A stretch of DNA of 64,000 nucleotides from Paenibacillus sp. (GCA_031254035.1 JAIRVF010000135.1:1-64000), one strand, 5' to 3'; positions 49,822 through 59,295 are shown, numbered from the stretch's first letter. A program made the numbers and translations. The notes: generated by a model not told the origin, from the letters alone.

Positions 49822-50997
49822 ATGAGAGAAGAGGCATTGCTAGATGCGCTGCATCCGCAAATGGTGAAGTGGAGACGTTATCTGCACCGCCATCCGGAGC
49901 TTTCATACCATGAAGAGAATACATCCCGATTTGTTGCGGATAAGCTGCGTGAGCTTGGACTCGAAGTATTTACGCGGTTTGGAGGCGGCCATGGTGTTTT
50001 GGGCATTTTAAAAGGCGGCAAGCCCGGAAAAACCGTGGCGCTTCGAGCCGATATGGATGCACTGCCGATCCAGGACGAGAAATCCTGTGAGTACTCCTCT
50101 GAAGTGCCAGGTGCAATGCATGCCTGTGGACATGACGGGCATACTTCAACCCTGCTGGGGGTGGCGGCATATTTTTGTAAGCGCCAACATGAGGTGGAGG
50201 GGGAAATTCGTTTCATCTTCCAACCGGCGGAGGAGGTATGTCCAGGAGGTGCCCAGGGCATGATCGAAGCTGGGGTTCTCGATGGAGTTGATGTGATTTA
50301 TGGAGTCCATTTGTGGACACCTCTCGCGGCAGGAAAGGCGGCAAGCGCACCTGGACCGCTCATGGCGGCAGCGGATGAATTCTTCATTGATATTTTAGGC
50401 AAAGGCGGGCATGGTGGCATGCCGCATGTGACAGTTGACAGCGTACTGGCGGGTGCGGCGCTAGTCATGCAGATGCAGAGTATCGTCAGTCGGACGGTGG
50501 ATCCGTTAAGGCCTGCGGTCGTGACGATTGGCACCATCCAGGGAGGGAACGCGCAAAATGTTATTGCTGAATCCTGCCGTATTACCGGTACGGTACGGAC
50601 GTTCGACGAAGAGACGCGAGAGCTTATACGCGGCCGTATTGAGGAAATGACTCATTGGGTGGCGAAGACCTACGGTGCTGAAGCAAAAATAAATTATTTG
50701 ATGGGGTACCCGCCGCTTGTAAATGATGAAGGGGAAACCGAGCGTTTTTTTCACGAGGCGCCAAGCATTTTTGGAGCAGACAACGTCATCCGTTGTGAGA
50801 AAATTATGCCAGCAGAGGATTTCTCCTATTATTTACAGAAAATCCCGGGCTGCTTTATATTTGTCGGAGCAGGCAACGAAAGTATTCAGGCAATTTATCC
50901 CCATCATCATCCACGTTTTGATTTTGATGAATCGGCGATGCTTAGCGCGGCCAGGCTACTGGTAATGATGACGCAGTCGTACCAGGGTTGGGAGTAG
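49822..50997 (+). CDS. M20 family amidohydrolase/carboxypeptidase
   Basis: ATG 49822 follows GTGAGAGG; the frame is open to 49678, but the protein aligns from MREEALLDALHPQMVKWRR. The 391-residue M20D-type enzyme has RYLHRHPELSYHEENTS, VALRADMDALPIQ, AMHACGHDGHTSTLLGVA (metal ligands), IFQPAEEVCPGGA (catalytic Glu) and GKGGHGGMPHVTVDS. It should hydrolyse N-acyl amino acids or a related amide. Which amide cannot be told from sequence. Confidence 0.92.
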   Translation: MREEALLDALHPQMVKWRRYLHRHPELSYHEENTSRFVADKLRELGLEVFTRFGGGHGVLGILKGGKPGKTVALRADMDALPIQDEKSCEYSSEVPGAMHACGHDGHTSTLLGVAAYFCKRQHEVEGEIRFIFQPAEEVCPGGAQGMIEAGVLDGVDVIYGVHLWTPLAAGKAASAPGPLMAAADEFFIDILGKGGHGGMPHVTVDSVLAGAALVMQMQSIVSRTVDPLRPAVVTIGTIQGGNAQNVIAESCRITGTVRTFDEETRELIRGRIEEMTHWVAKTYGAEAKINYLMGYPPLVNDEGETERFFHEAPSIFGADNVIRCEKIMPAEDFSYYLQKIPGCFIFVGAGNESIQAIYPHHHPRFDFDESAMLSAARLLVMMTQSYQGWE

Positions 50998-51080
50998 CAG
51001 GGACGGAACTTTGGATGATGTTTGGCAAAAGAATGATATGGCGATCATTGGGAAAAAATAATAATAGAGCACAAATGACG

Positions 51081-51117
51081 AAAAGTTCATTTCCTGATTC
51101 AGGAAGTGGACTTTTTC
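51081..51117 (+). terminator. Terminator before the XPB-type helicase gene
   Basis: AAAAGTTCATTTCCTG / CAGGAAGTGGACTTTTT stem, ending the M20 gene unit. Confidence 0.8.
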
Positions 51118-51136
51118 ATATGAAAAGGAGCCGATT

Positions 51137-52822
51137 ATGAACGATCTGAAAGCCTGCATCGTCCAGCGCGACCGGACGGTTCTGCTGGATTGTGGTCACC
51201 CTGGTTTCGCAGCAGCGCGGGAAAAGCTATCGCGGTTTGCGGAGCTTATCAAAAGCCCCTCCTCTTTCCATACATACCGAATAACTCCTCTTTCTCTATG
51301 GAATGCGGCCGCCATGGGTTGCAATGTGGATGACATCGCAATGGATCTGGCCGCCATATCGAGATGGGGAACGCCAGCCGGGTTGCTTCAAGAGATCAGG
51401 GAGCTTGTTTCGAGATACGGCAAGTTAAGGCTACAAAAGGATGAAAACGAAGAAGGGATGCTGCGCTTGACGGCAGCGGAAAGTTTATACCTGGATGAGA
51501 TATTCGCCATTCAGACGTTGTCGTCCCTAATGCTATCGCGCATATCACCTGTGGAAGCCGGGCTCAAAGCCGATGCAAGAGGGCGTCTCAAGCAAGAACT
51601 GATGCGGTATGGTTTCCCGGTGCTGGACTTGGCGGGTTTTCATGAAGGACAGGCTCTCCAGCTTGAATGGAGGGCAGGAAACGGAAACAAGGAGTTTAGC
51701 CTGCGCGACTATCAAAATGAAGCGGTTGATGCTTTTGAAGGAGTGACGGGGAGCGGAGGGAGCGGAGTTCTTGTCCTTCCCTGCGGAGCGGGCAAAACCG
51801 TTATTGGCATCGCTGCGCTAGAAAGACAGCAGTGCGAGTGTCTGATCCTGACCTCGAATACCACCTCTGTGGAGCAGTGGATTCAGGAACTGGCGGATAA
51901 AACGACGCTTGATCCGTCCGAAATCGGCCAGTATACGGGCCGAAAAAAAGAAGTTAAGCCGGTTACGGTCGCTACGTATCAAATTTTGACGCACCGGCGC
52001 TCCAAAGAGGATGAGTTTGAACATATGAAGCTTTTTAATGAACGGAACTGGGGACTTATTATTTATGACGAGGTCCATCTGCTTCCGGCGCCGGTGTTTC
52101 GGGCGACGGCTGACATCCAGGCGACGCGCAGACTCGGCCTGACAGCCACTCTTGTCCGTGAAGACGGATGCGAGCAGGACGTATTTTCACTAATTGGCCC
52201 GAAGCGTTACGAGATGCCCTGGAAGGAGCTTGAGGCCAAAGGCTGGATCGCGCGCGTCGAGTGTGGTGAAATCCGTGTCCCAATGGATGCCGGTTTGCGC
52301 GAGAAATATCTTTATGCGGCAGGGAAGGAAAAATTTAGACTCGCCGCAGAAAATCCGGCTAAGACGGCCATTGTTCAGGACTTGCTGGACAAGCATCCGG
52401 ATGCAGGTATTCTCGTGATCGGACAATACCTGAGCCAGCTGAACGAGATTGCGGCTCTGATCGGCGCCCCGCTCATCAGTGGTAAAACGCCGCAGCCGCA
52501 GCGAACAGCTTTATACACTTCCTTCAAGAGAGGTGAAACTCCCGTGTTGGTTGTTTCCAAGGTAGCGAATTTCGCTGTAGACCTCCCCGATGCGTCGGTG
52601 GCGATTGAAATATCGGGGAGCTTCGGATCGAGACAGGAGGAGGCGCAGCGGCTGGGAAGGCTATTGCGTCCGAAAGCCGGGGACAATCAAGCCTATTTTT
52701 ACACGCTGGTTTCCGAAAGCAGCAAGGAAGAGGAATTCGCCGTCCGCCGCCAGATGTTTTTAATCGAACAGGGGTACGAATATTCCGTTCATTCCGCCAG
52801 GGAGGTGCGATCCGGGACATGA
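51137..52822 (+). CDS. XPB/Rad25-type DNA helicase
   Basis: ATG 51137 follows AAAAGGAG. The 561-residue SF2 helicase has an XPB-like damage-recognition N-terminal part (about 1-185). The core follows: FSLRDYQNEAVDAF (Q-motif like), LPCGAGKTVIGIAAL (Walker A, about 216-224), IIYDEVHLLPAPVF (DEVH, about 311-314), LGLTATLVREDG with the RED motif typical of XPB, then QRLGRLLRPK (motif VI). XPB unwinds or translocates DNA in repair. It overlaps the next gene by 4 bases. XPB-type helicases are known in actinobacteria and some Firmicutes. Confidence 0.9.
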   Translation: MNDLKACIVQRDRTVLLDCGHPGFAAAREKLSRFAELIKSPSSFHTYRITPLSLWNAAAMGCNVDDIAMDLAAISRWGTPAGLLQEIRELVSRYGKLRLQKDENEEGMLRLTAAESLYLDEIFAIQTLSSLMLSRISPVEAGLKADARGRLKQELMRYGFPVLDLAGFHEGQALQLEWRAGNGNKEFSLRDYQNEAVDAFEGVTGSGGSGVLVLPCGAGKTVIGIAALERQQCECLILTSNTTSVEQWIQELADKTTLDPSEIGQYTGRKKEVKPVTVATYQILTHRRSKEDEFEHMKLFNERNWGLIIYDEVHLLPAPVFRATADIQATRRLGLTATLVREDGCEQDVFSLIGPKRYEMPWKELEAKGWIARVECGEIRVPMDAGLREKYLYAAGKEKFRLAAENPAKTAIVQDLLDKHPDAGILVIGQYLSQLNEIAALIGAPLISGKTPQPQRTALYTSFKRGETPVLVVSKVANFAVDLPDASVAIEISGSFGSRQEEAQRLGRLLRPKAGDNQAYFYTLVSESSKEEEFAVRRQMFLIEQGYEYSVHSAREVRSGT

Positions 52823-54510
52823 GGAGCGATGCAGCCGTGTATTATGAAAGTCTAAGTCCGCTTACCCCGGGTGATGAGGAGCTGCTAAAGAAGCTGGTCT
52901 GCCGTTTTGGTGGACAGCCTTTCAGTGAGCTGGCCTGGGAAGGGATAAGCAGCATCAGCCGCAGCGGCGTGGAGATGAAGTTGTCGTTCATCCGTTTGAG
53001 AAAATACCGGTGGGTTCATGCAGTCAAAAAATCTTGGGGAGAGAGGTTGTATTACATTCCGGTGGAAAAGCTAATTCAGCTGCTCACGTTTTTTTTCTCC
53101 CCAGGAGATCAACATGCTTCTGATCCCAGCGGGCTTCACATCCGATGCGAAGCCGGCCCAGGGATTGCATTGGACCTGTTGCATCTACTTGCATTTGCGG
53201 CGGATCAGGGACTAACATTGACGGCAAAAGGGACGGTTCATAAAAAGAACCTGCAAAAGCTGCAGAAGTTGATCTCTCTAAAGGAAGAACATTTATGGCG
53301 GCTGGCTTTGCAATACGCGCATCAAGACACGTACCCGCCGGAGCTTGCGGTTATTTTGGATCTCCTGTTGTGCACGGGATTGTTATCCCCAAATACCGGA
53401 GCCTTAGGTTTGGAGGAAAAACGTCTAAGACAATGGCTTTGTTTGAATGAGCTTGAAATGAACCGTCTGCTGCTTCGCGCCGCTATCGAGCGGTACGGCC
53501 AAAGCGATGCCGCGATGCAGTTGTTCCGCTACATTATCTGTATGCCTCCGTTTGGTGAGGGAAAGTGGATCAAAGTTTCCTCGGTACTGCAGTGGATGGA
53601 GGACGAGAGGATGCTTATCGCTGGAGACTGCTCGGATAAGGCCGCTGCCTGGCTGTATGTGCTGGCCGGATTTGGCTGGGGGGATGTAGCCGCAACCGTG
53701 GATGGGGAATTTGCATTCCGCTGGAATATCGAACCGGAACTACTTCCGGGATCTGCCATTTTATACGAGTACGGTGACGAAAACTTTTTTGTTCAGCCGG
53801 ACTTTGACATCATCTGCCCTCCTAACGTGCCGTTTTTGGCGCGTTGGAAGTTGTTGGCCTGCGCCGATTTGGTTCTATGCGACCGGGTATCCGTCTATAA
53901 ACTGACAAGATCCAGCGTGGGCAGAGCTGTCGAGAAAGGAATGAGTCCCCCGGAAATATTGTCTTTTTTGGCGGCGAATGGTGCTGGCGGCATACCGGAT
54001 CATGTGGCTGCCGCGGTCGGTCAATGGGGTAATGATCCGCTAAAGACTGTAGGTGGCAACGGCCTTACGGATTATACGTATCCGCTAATCTATAGGGATA
54101 AGATGGATGAAGCGCACGGGAATATGTGGAGTGAAAGCTTTTATGATGAACATCAGGGCATGGTATATAGCGGAAGGAACGTCCACTTTTTTGAACCGGA
54201 TGACGATATTCCCGAGCCGGCTTCGTTATTTCCGGGATATGAGCAGGTACCGACAAGGTGGCTTCATGATTTGAGGACCTACCATAGTTCTACCGCCCGC
54301 ACTATCGTGGAGCAAGCCCAAAGCTGGCAGACGAAAATTGTTTTGAACCTTGGCGGGAAACGGGCGGAATTTACTCCGACAAAGGTGTATCCGAGCCCTT
54401 GGCGGGCGGAAGGGATTTTGCATCATTTGGAAACTGGACGGTTCGAGCCTCATGAATTGAGGGTCGAGGAACTTGGTGAGCTGAAACTGATTCTCCCTCC
54501 TTTTGATTGA
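52819..54510 (+). CDS. XPB helicase partner with helicase C3-type domain
   Basis: It starts at an ATGA overlap with the helicase stop and is 563 residues long. The C-terminal third contains ILYEYGDENFFVQPDFDIICPP, a pattern of the helicase C-terminal (Helicase_C_3, XPB/Ssl2-associated) domain, then a wHTH-like stretch (LTRSSVGRAVEKGMSPPEIL). The N-terminal part is helical and unassigned. In mycobacteria, an XPB helicase sits next to a protein with the same domain. It probably forms a complex with the helicase. No terminator is clear after it. Confidence 0.75.
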   Translation: MRSDAAVYYESLSPLTPGDEELLKKLVCRFGGQPFSELAWEGISSISRSGVEMKLSFIRLRKYRWVHAVKKSWGERLYYIPVEKLIQLLTFFFSPGDQHASDPSGLHIRCEAGPGIALDLLHLLAFAADQGLTLTAKGTVHKKNLQKLQKLISLKEEHLWRLALQYAHQDTYPPELAVILDLLLCTGLLSPNTGALGLEEKRLRQWLCLNELEMNRLLLRAAIERYGQSDAAMQLFRYIICMPPFGEGKWIKVSSVLQWMEDERMLIAGDCSDKAAAWLYVLAGFGWGDVAATVDGEFAFRWNIEPELLPGSAILYEYGDENFFVQPDFDIICPPNVPFLARWKLLACADLVLCDRVSVYKLTRSSVGRAVEKGMSPPEILSFLAANGAGGIPDHVAAAVGQWGNDPLKTVGGNGLTDYTYPLIYRDKMDEAHGNMWSESFYDEHQGMVYSGRNVHFFEPDDDIPEPASLFPGYEQVPTRWLHDLRTYHSSTARTIVEQAQSWQTKIVLNLGGKRAEFTPTKVYPSPWRAEGILHHLETGRFEPHELRVEELGELKLILPPFD

Positions 54511-54681
54511 GATCATCCCCGGCGAAGGCGCCGAAATCCCTCTTCTTAAGGAAGACGGGTTATGATATGATAGAAGAGTCCACTTTTAGATGTTGTTCAA
54601 AAAGTCCGCTTTTGATCACGAAGTGATTCAGGAGCTGGCCTGACATTTAGTGGAACTTTTATAGAACTGGGATGAAATTTC

Positions 54682-55122
54682 ATGAGCGTATCAGAAGTGC
54701 AGACGATGGACATGGCCGCCGTGCTGATGAACGCCTATGAATTAGGCGATATGATCAATCAGTCCGTCGAGGTGTCTGATTATTTATATTGGAAGCATCG
54801 GGTTAACAGTAATCCTGGCGTACAGGAGTTGGTCCGACTGCTCGCGAAGAAGAAGGAACTCTTCGAAGAAACTCAGCGGTTCGGACATTTTCATCCGAAT
54901 TATCACAGCGCCAAGGATGAGGTGAAATCCGTCGAGGAGCAGCTGGAGCAATTTGAAGAGGTGGTCCGATTCAAGCAAGCGGAAAAAGATTTGGATGATT
55001 TGCTGCATCAGATGTCCGAGATGATTGCTTTTTCCGTATCGGATTCCATCAAGGTTCCAAGCAATGATCCGAATCCGAAACGTGGCTGTGGGGGCGGCGG
55101 CAAATGCGGCTGCGGTGGCTGA
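54682..55122 (+). CDS. ylbF: YlbF (RicF), Y-complex subunit
   Basis: ATG 54682 starts a 146-residue helical protein. RFGHFHPNYHSAKDEVKSVE, VVRFKQAEKDLDDLLHQM and SDSIKVPSNDPNP match YlbF. A Cys-rich tail (RGCGGGGKCGCGG) matches the iron-sulfur-binding tail of RicF. With YmcA and YaaT it forms a complex that supports mRNA processing by RNase Y and affects sporulation and competence. ylbG follows directly, as in B. subtilis. Confidence 0.9.
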   Translation: MSVSEVQTMDMAAVLMNAYELGDMINQSVEVSDYLYWKHRVNSNPGVQELVRLLAKKKELFEETQRFGHFHPNYHSAKDEVKSVEEQLEQFEEVVRFKQAEKDLDDLLHQMSEMIAFSVSDSIKVPSNDPNPKRGCGGGGKCGCGG

Positions 55123-55161
55123 CGGAAAAAGAGAACGGGGAATAAAGTGAGGTGGGAAAAC

Positions 55162-55425
55162 ATGTTTGCAGAACGGACAGGTTATATTATATGGGTAACG
55201 GATATAAAAGCGGCCAAAAATCTTGAGAAATATGGGACCGTTCATTATATTTCGAGACGCATGCATTATGTGGTGATGTACGTTAATGCGGATCGCGCTG
55301 AAGAGGTCGCCAAAAACATTCGCAGGCTTTCCTATGTGCGAAAAATTGAGCGATCTTACCGCAACGAGATCAAAACGGAATATACGAAAGATATTCCCGA
55401 CAAAACAAGATTTTATGGTCTGTAG
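55162..55425 (+). CDS. ylbG: YlbG family protein (DUF2129)
   Basis: ATG 55162 follows GAGGTGGG; a GTG at 55147 is an alternative. The 87-residue protein matches YlbG: RTGYIIWVTDIKAAKNLEKY, GTVHYISRRMHYVVMYVN, VRKIERSYRNEIKTEY. It is small and cytoplasmic and of unknown function, linked to ylbF by conserved order. Confidence 0.9.
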   Translation: MFAERTGYIIWVTDIKAAKNLEKYGTVHYISRRMHYVVMYVNADRAEEVAKNIRRLSYVRKIERSYRNEIKTEYTKDIPDKTRFYGL

Positions 55426-55497
55426 CCAACAGGCCGTTTTTCCACCATGCGATTGTGGCTTCCCATCAAACGAAAAATAGCTTTCAAGCAGAAGCAG

Positions 55498-55521
55498 AGC
55501 AGCCCGAAGGGCTGCTTTTTT
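55498..55521 (+). terminator. Terminator after ylbG
   Basis: AGCAGCCC / GGGCTGCT tight stem with GAA loop and six T. Confidence 0.9.
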
Positions 55522-55531
55522 AAGTTTTTTT

Positions 55532-55549
55532 GGAGTCCCCGCAAAGTAA
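55532..55549. repeat. Fragment of the GTCCCCGCAAAG repeat family
   Basis: GGAGTCCCCGCAAAGTAA matches the left end of the repeat at 20648, but no right end is recognisable here. Confidence 0.45.
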
Positions 55550-55789
55550 GGGGAGGTTAGACTTGGGCCGGCACGTGCCGTTGAGATCCGCAGATCTTTT
55601 TGTAAATGAAATCGGAAAGTTGAATCGAATGGCTGCATATTATCTATTAACAGGTTGTTTTTGGTATAGGAGTCATCTGGATTCTATCGCTTTTAAGGCT
55701 TTTTTACTTGTGTAACATGTGGCTATGATGTAAAATGATAGGTAAATATACATAGATAAAAAGTCCTATATGGTGGAGAGTGATGTTCC

Positions 55790-56227
55790 ATGCGCGCCAA
55801 AGGTATGGAAAGATGGAGCACCTATGAACCATTTTACGTTGTTCTGGGCGATAAAAGGGTTGCAGATATTGTCATAACCAATCATGCAAAGGCAAGATAT
55901 AACGATCGGATTGAAAGCGGGAATAACCAAAACGACGGCATCGCGGAATGGATGTGGGAATGCCTGAAGGAGCACCGTATGATTCCCTACTACCGCAATG
56001 AGCAGGACGTTTATCTCATCGATGAGGATCTGGTTGTTGTCGCCGAATTTGCCGAGATCGATGGGGAGTATGACATCACCGGCAATTCCCTGCATAAAAT
56101 GATCGTGGTGACTTATTTGGGACGCATGTCCGAGACCATCGAGCTGAGAGATTTGAAATCCTATTATTCTTGGCTGCGCCATACTCGGAGAATGACCTTG
56201 ATCAAAAACTCACGCAAACGTAAATAG
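55790..56227 (+). CDS. Conserved protein of unknown function
   Basis: ATG 55790 follows GGTGGAGAG. The 145-residue protein has an N-terminal beta region (YEPFYVVLGDKRVADIVITN), HAKARYNDRIESG, then DQDVYLIDEDLVVVAEFA-like beta strands. A basic C-terminus follows (SWLRHTRRMTLIKNSRKRK). HAKARYNDRI recalls the turn of RelE- or DUF4258-like small proteins, but no active-site pattern is complete. The basic tail suggests nucleic-acid contact; function unknown. Confidence 0.6.
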   Translation: MRAKGMERWSTYEPFYVVLGDKRVADIVITNHAKARYNDRIESGNNQNDGIAEWMWECLKEHRMIPYYRNEQDVYLIDEDLVVVAEFAEIDGEYDITGNSLHKMIVVTYLGRMSETIELRDLKSYYSWLRHTRRMTLIKNSRKRK

Positions 56228-56307
56228 TTTATACAGCGATAGATGATTTTCTTACATAGTCCGAGGATTTGCAAGACATCCTGAATCCTAAAATAAGTGT
56301 TAAACCT

Positions 56308-56341
56308 GCATGGGATCCGAATAAGGATGCCATGCTTTTTT
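56308..56341 (+). terminator. Terminator
   Basis: GCATGGGATCC / GGATGCCATGC stem with T tract. Confidence 0.8.
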
Positions 56342-56401
56342 GTAAGCATGCACCGGATCATTTAAAATAAATGGATATAGAAAACCAGGAGGGAATCAGC
56401 T

Positions 56402-57262
56402 ATGGATCAAATGGCAGGTAAATGTGACCTGCATACGCACACGTACGCTTCGGATGGAATGCAGAGTCCTGAAGAAAATGTGCGGCTAGCGTATGAAAAG
56501 GGGCTTTCGGCTGTTGCCATCACCGATCATGACACGGTTGCAGGTGTAGCGGAGGCGATAGCAGAAGGGAAACGTCTCGGATTGACGGTCGTGCCCGGCG
56601 TGGAAATCAGCACCCGTGTGGGTGGGAAAGACATTCATATACTCGGATATTACGTAAACTGCTCGGATGAAGTGTTTCTGAAGCAACTGGCCGATTTAAG
56701 GAATACCAGGGAGCAGCGCAATGCCAAAATAATCGCAAAGCTGCAGGAGTTGGGTGTGAAGGTTACGCTTGAGGAGGTTATTTCCGGACTCGGAAGAGAG
56801 CTTCGTCCGGATGAAAGCGTAGGTCGCCCGCATATGGCGGATGTATTGGTAAGCAAAGGATATGCCCGGGATATGAGGGACGCTTTTGACCGCTATCTGG
56901 GTGAAAATGCGGCGGCTTTTATATCCGTGCCGCGGATTTCCCCACAGGATGCTTGCAGATGGATTCGGGAAGCGGGGGGAACGCCGGTGCTCGCTCATCC
57001 GGGAATCTATGGTGACGATGGCTTGGTTAGAAAGATTTTAGAGGAGGCACAGCCGGCAGGGATTGAAGTTTTTCATTCCGACCATGGAAAAGCAGAGGAA
57101 GAGCGCTACCTGGCGATGGCGGATGAATATGGGCTAATCGTGACGGCGGGCTCGGACTATCATGGGGCAAGGCAGGGCGTCGTATTCCATGGCGATATCG
57201 GCAGCAAGTCAGTTCCCGTGACGGTGTTAGATCAATTGAAGGATGCATCCGCAAACGAATGA
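56402..57262 (+). CDS. PHP-domain phosphoesterase
   Basis: ATG 56402 follows GGAGGGA. The 286-residue protein begins with CDLHTHTYASDGMQSPEE, the PHP metal motif. AVAITDHDTVAG, VVPGVEISTRVGGKDIHILG, VLAHPGIYGDD and VTAGSDYHGAR complete a trinuclear-type site. It matches the YciV/RNase AM-like group that removes phosphates from 3',5'-nucleoside bisphosphates or short RNA ends. The exact substrate is inferred. It is transcribed alone between two terminators. Confidence 0.9.
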   Translation: MDQMAGKCDLHTHTYASDGMQSPEENVRLAYEKGLSAVAITDHDTVAGVAEAIAEGKRLGLTVVPGVEISTRVGGKDIHILGYYVNCSDEVFLKQLADLRNTREQRNAKIIAKLQELGVKVTLEEVISGLGRELRPDESVGRPHMADVLVSKGYARDMRDAFDRYLGENAAAFISVPRISPQDACRWIREAGGTPVLAHPGIYGDDGLVRKILEEAQPAGIEVFHSDHGKAEEERYLAMADEYGLIVTAGSDYHGARQGVVFHGDIGSKSVPVTVLDQLKDASANE

Positions 57263-57275
57263 TTTATAAAGGCTC

Positions 57276-57328
57276 AAAAAAAGCTGCGCGCCACTGTCTT
57301 GGCAAAGACAGGGCGGCAGCTTTTTTTG
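57276..57328 (+). terminator. Strong terminator after PHP gene
   Basis: AAGCTGC...GCAGCTTTTTTT encloses CTGTCTT/AAAGACAG, giving a long stem with T tract. Confidence 0.9.
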
Positions 57329-57344
57329 GGATAATAGAATTTTA

Positions 57345-57363
57345 AGTTTTGTGGGGTTATTTT
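57345..57363. repeat. Fragment of the GTGGGGTTAT repeat family
   Basis: GTTTTGTGGGGTTATTTTG equals the right end of the repeat at 20648. The preceding ATAATAGAATTTT also occurs at 33919. Confidence 0.45.
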
Positions 57364-57377
57364 GAGATAGCTCAGAG

Positions 57378-59132
57378 TTACAGTTCGCTCCAAATACGTT
57401 TGATCCGGTCGTAATCAGGTGTGATTACCAGCGTTTTTTGATGATCGTAGATGACAAAGCCGGGTTTAGCTCCATTCGGTTTATGGACATGGCGGATCAG
57501 TGTGTAATCGACGGGAACGCTGCTGGACTCCTTGGCTTGACTGTAAAAGGCCGCAAGCAGCGCCGCTTCCTCAAGTGTTTGCTCATTGAACTCCGTGCTG
57601 CGGATGACGACATGCGAGCCGGGAATGTCTTTGGTATGCAGCCAGGTATCGTTTGCACTCGCCAGACGGTTGGTCAAATACTCGTTTTGTAGATTGTTTT
57701 TGCCGACATAAATGTCAATGCCTTCGGTAGAAGTAAACACATGCAGCGTTGGGCGGTCATTTTTTTTCTTTTTCTTCACCTTTTTGCTGCGGTCACGAAG
57801 ATATCCTTGCTGGATCAGCTCTTCGCGGATTTCGTCAATGTCATTCATCGAAGCATAGGAAAGTTGCTGCAGCAACTCATCCATATAACGGATTTCCTCC
57901 TTGGTTTTTTCCAGCTGCTCTTTGATGACCACCAAACTGTTTTTGTACTTATTGTATTTTTTAAAGTAGCGTTGCGCATTATCCGATGGCGTAAGCAGCG
58001 GGTCGAGCGGAATGGCAACTTCCTTCTGATCCTCATCATAAAAATTGACGAGTACCGCTGTTTTGTCGCCCTTTTGCACCATATGGAGCGAAGCGAAGAG
58101 CAACTCTCCATAAATCCGGTACTGGTCGGCATCTCCCGCTTCGCTCAAATCCTTATTCAGGTGATCCAATTTTTTAATGTTTTTGGAACGTTCGTTTTGT
58201 AGGAAGCGGAGGAGATCGCTGACCTTTTGCTTCACCGTGTCGCGTTCCGCCTTCTCCCCGTAATAATCCTCCATACAGGCGCTGATGGAATGATAATGTT
58301 TGATTCCGTCTTTGAGCAGCGTTAGATCGACAGCGGAGAATACCATCTTTCCTTTGGTATTCGCTCCTGCCACAGGCGCATAGTCATTATTCCGGACAGG
58401 CTCCATAACCGAGGTGAATGCATCCCATAACGCGGTGCACCGTTTATATACTTCGTCGTCGCTGACTTGGGGATCATAAATCGTCGGGGTCCCGGAGCGA
58501 GACACGATCTCCTGTGCCATGAGAGGGCTCACCCCGCTGAATGTATCAACGATCCAGGAGATGGGTTCTTCGACTCCCGAACATTTGACGCAAAAATCCT
58601 TGCGGTCCGTTTCCAGCGGATTCAGTTTGTGCTGCTGTGGCGGCTCGGTATAGGCGAAGCCAGGCATCACGATCCGGTAGCTGCTGATACTAGGCGTGAC
58701 ATGATGAATTCCGTCGAGGATGGTTCCGCTTGAGGGATCGGTTAAAATAATGTTGCTGTGGCGCCCCATCAATTCAATGATCATCTTTTTGGTGGAAACA
58801 TCCCCAAGCTCATCGCGCTGCCGTACCGTCAGATGGATAATCCGCTCCATCCCCACCTGGCTAATTTCCTCAATAATTCCGCCTTCACAATGCTTGCGCA
58901 TCAGCATGCAGAACATCGGTGCTTCCTGCGGGTTCATATAGCTACGCTCCGTAAAGTGTACGCGTGGATAGGTCGGGTTGACCGACAGCAGCAGCTTGAC
59001 GTTGCCCTCCCGCGAGCGCAGGTGAAGCAGAAGATCGTGGTCGCTGGGCTGGTATATTTTGCTGATCCGGGCTCCCCGGCAGGCTTCGAGCTCATGCACG
59101 ATTGCCTTTGTTACGATTCCGTCCAATGCCAT
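57378..59132 (-). CDS. rqcH: Ribosome quality control protein RqcH (NFACT family)
   Basis: The 584-residue protein matches RqcH/FbpA/YloA: MALDGIVTKAIVHELEACRG, MIIELMGRHSNIILTD, and a helical middle with LDHLNKDLSEAGDADQYRIY. C-terminal NFACT-R follows with IDIYVGKNNLQNEYLTNRLA and HTKDIPGSHVVIRS. RqcH binds stalled 50S-peptidyl-tRNA complexes and recruits tRNA-Ala for alanine tails. It lies next to the yloB-like ATPase gene, as in B. subtilis, but divergently. Confidence 0.95.
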   Translation of the reverse strand: MALDGIVTKAIVHELEACRGARISKIYQPSDHDLLLHLRSREGNVKLLLSVNPTYPRVHFTERSYMNPQEAPMFCMLMRKHCEGGIIEEISQVGMERIIHLTVRQRDELGDVSTKKMIIELMGRHSNIILTDPSSGTILDGIHHVTPSISSYRIVMPGFAYTEPPQQHKLNPLETDRKDFCVKCSGVEEPISWIVDTFSGVSPLMAQEIVSRSGTPTIYDPQVSDDEVYKRCTALWDAFTSVMEPVRNNDYAPVAGANTKGKMVFSAVDLTLLKDGIKHYHSISACMEDYYGEKAERDTVKQKVSDLLRFLQNERSKNIKKLDHLNKDLSEAGDADQYRIYGELLFASLHMVQKGDKTAVLVNFYDEDQKEVAIPLDPLLTPSDNAQRYFKKYNKYKNSLVVIKEQLEKTKEEIRYMDELLQQLSYASMNDIDEIREELIQQGYLRDRSKKVKKKKKNDRPTLHVFTSTEGIDIYVGKNNLQNEYLTNRLASANDTWLHTKDIPGSHVVIRSTEFNEQTLEEAALLAAFYSQAKESSSVPVDYTLIRHVHKPNGAKPGFVIYDHQKTLVITPDYDRIKRIWSEL

Positions 59133-59265
59133 AGTTTATATCTCCTATCTTTACTTTTCAGATTTGCTTAGTTCCTTCATAAATCTCATTCTTGAAAAAC
59201 TGGTTCTCTCTATGATGCCATAGATTGCCCAAAAACTTAAGAGGCCCGCCAGTGATATTTTAGGT

Positions 59266-59295
59266 CCTGTCCGAATACATTTACGTTAGGACAGG
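59266..59295. repeat. Hairpin in leader of the P-type ATPase gene
   Basis: CCTGTCC at 59266-59272 is complementary to GGACAGG at 59289-59295, with a 16-base loop and no T tract. It could be an operator or a regulatory RNA stem; the riboswitch class expected for such a gene (yybP-ykoY) is not recognisable. Confidence 0.4.

Larger units (their letters stand above)
55426..55789. other. Intergenic region with repeat fragment
   Basis: These 364 bases hold a terminator and the repeat word GTCCCCGCAAAGTAA at 55532. A 61-codon ORF starting at 55530 arises from the repeat and is not supported. TTGGGCCGGCACGTGCCG near 55565 forms a small palindrome. Confidence 0.35.

Noticed and set aside
54592..54650. 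Repeat-like sequence TTGTTCAAAAAGTCCGC before ylbF
   Set aside because: It resembles intergenic repeats, but no second copy was found in the window.
55530..55715. 61-codon ORF after ylbG
   Set aside because: It starts inside a dispersed repeat and shows no protein-like pattern.
59266..59295. yybP-ykoY type riboswitch before the P-type ATPase
   Set aside because: Only one hairpin is present; the conserved two-arm core and a terminator or anti-terminator are not seen.
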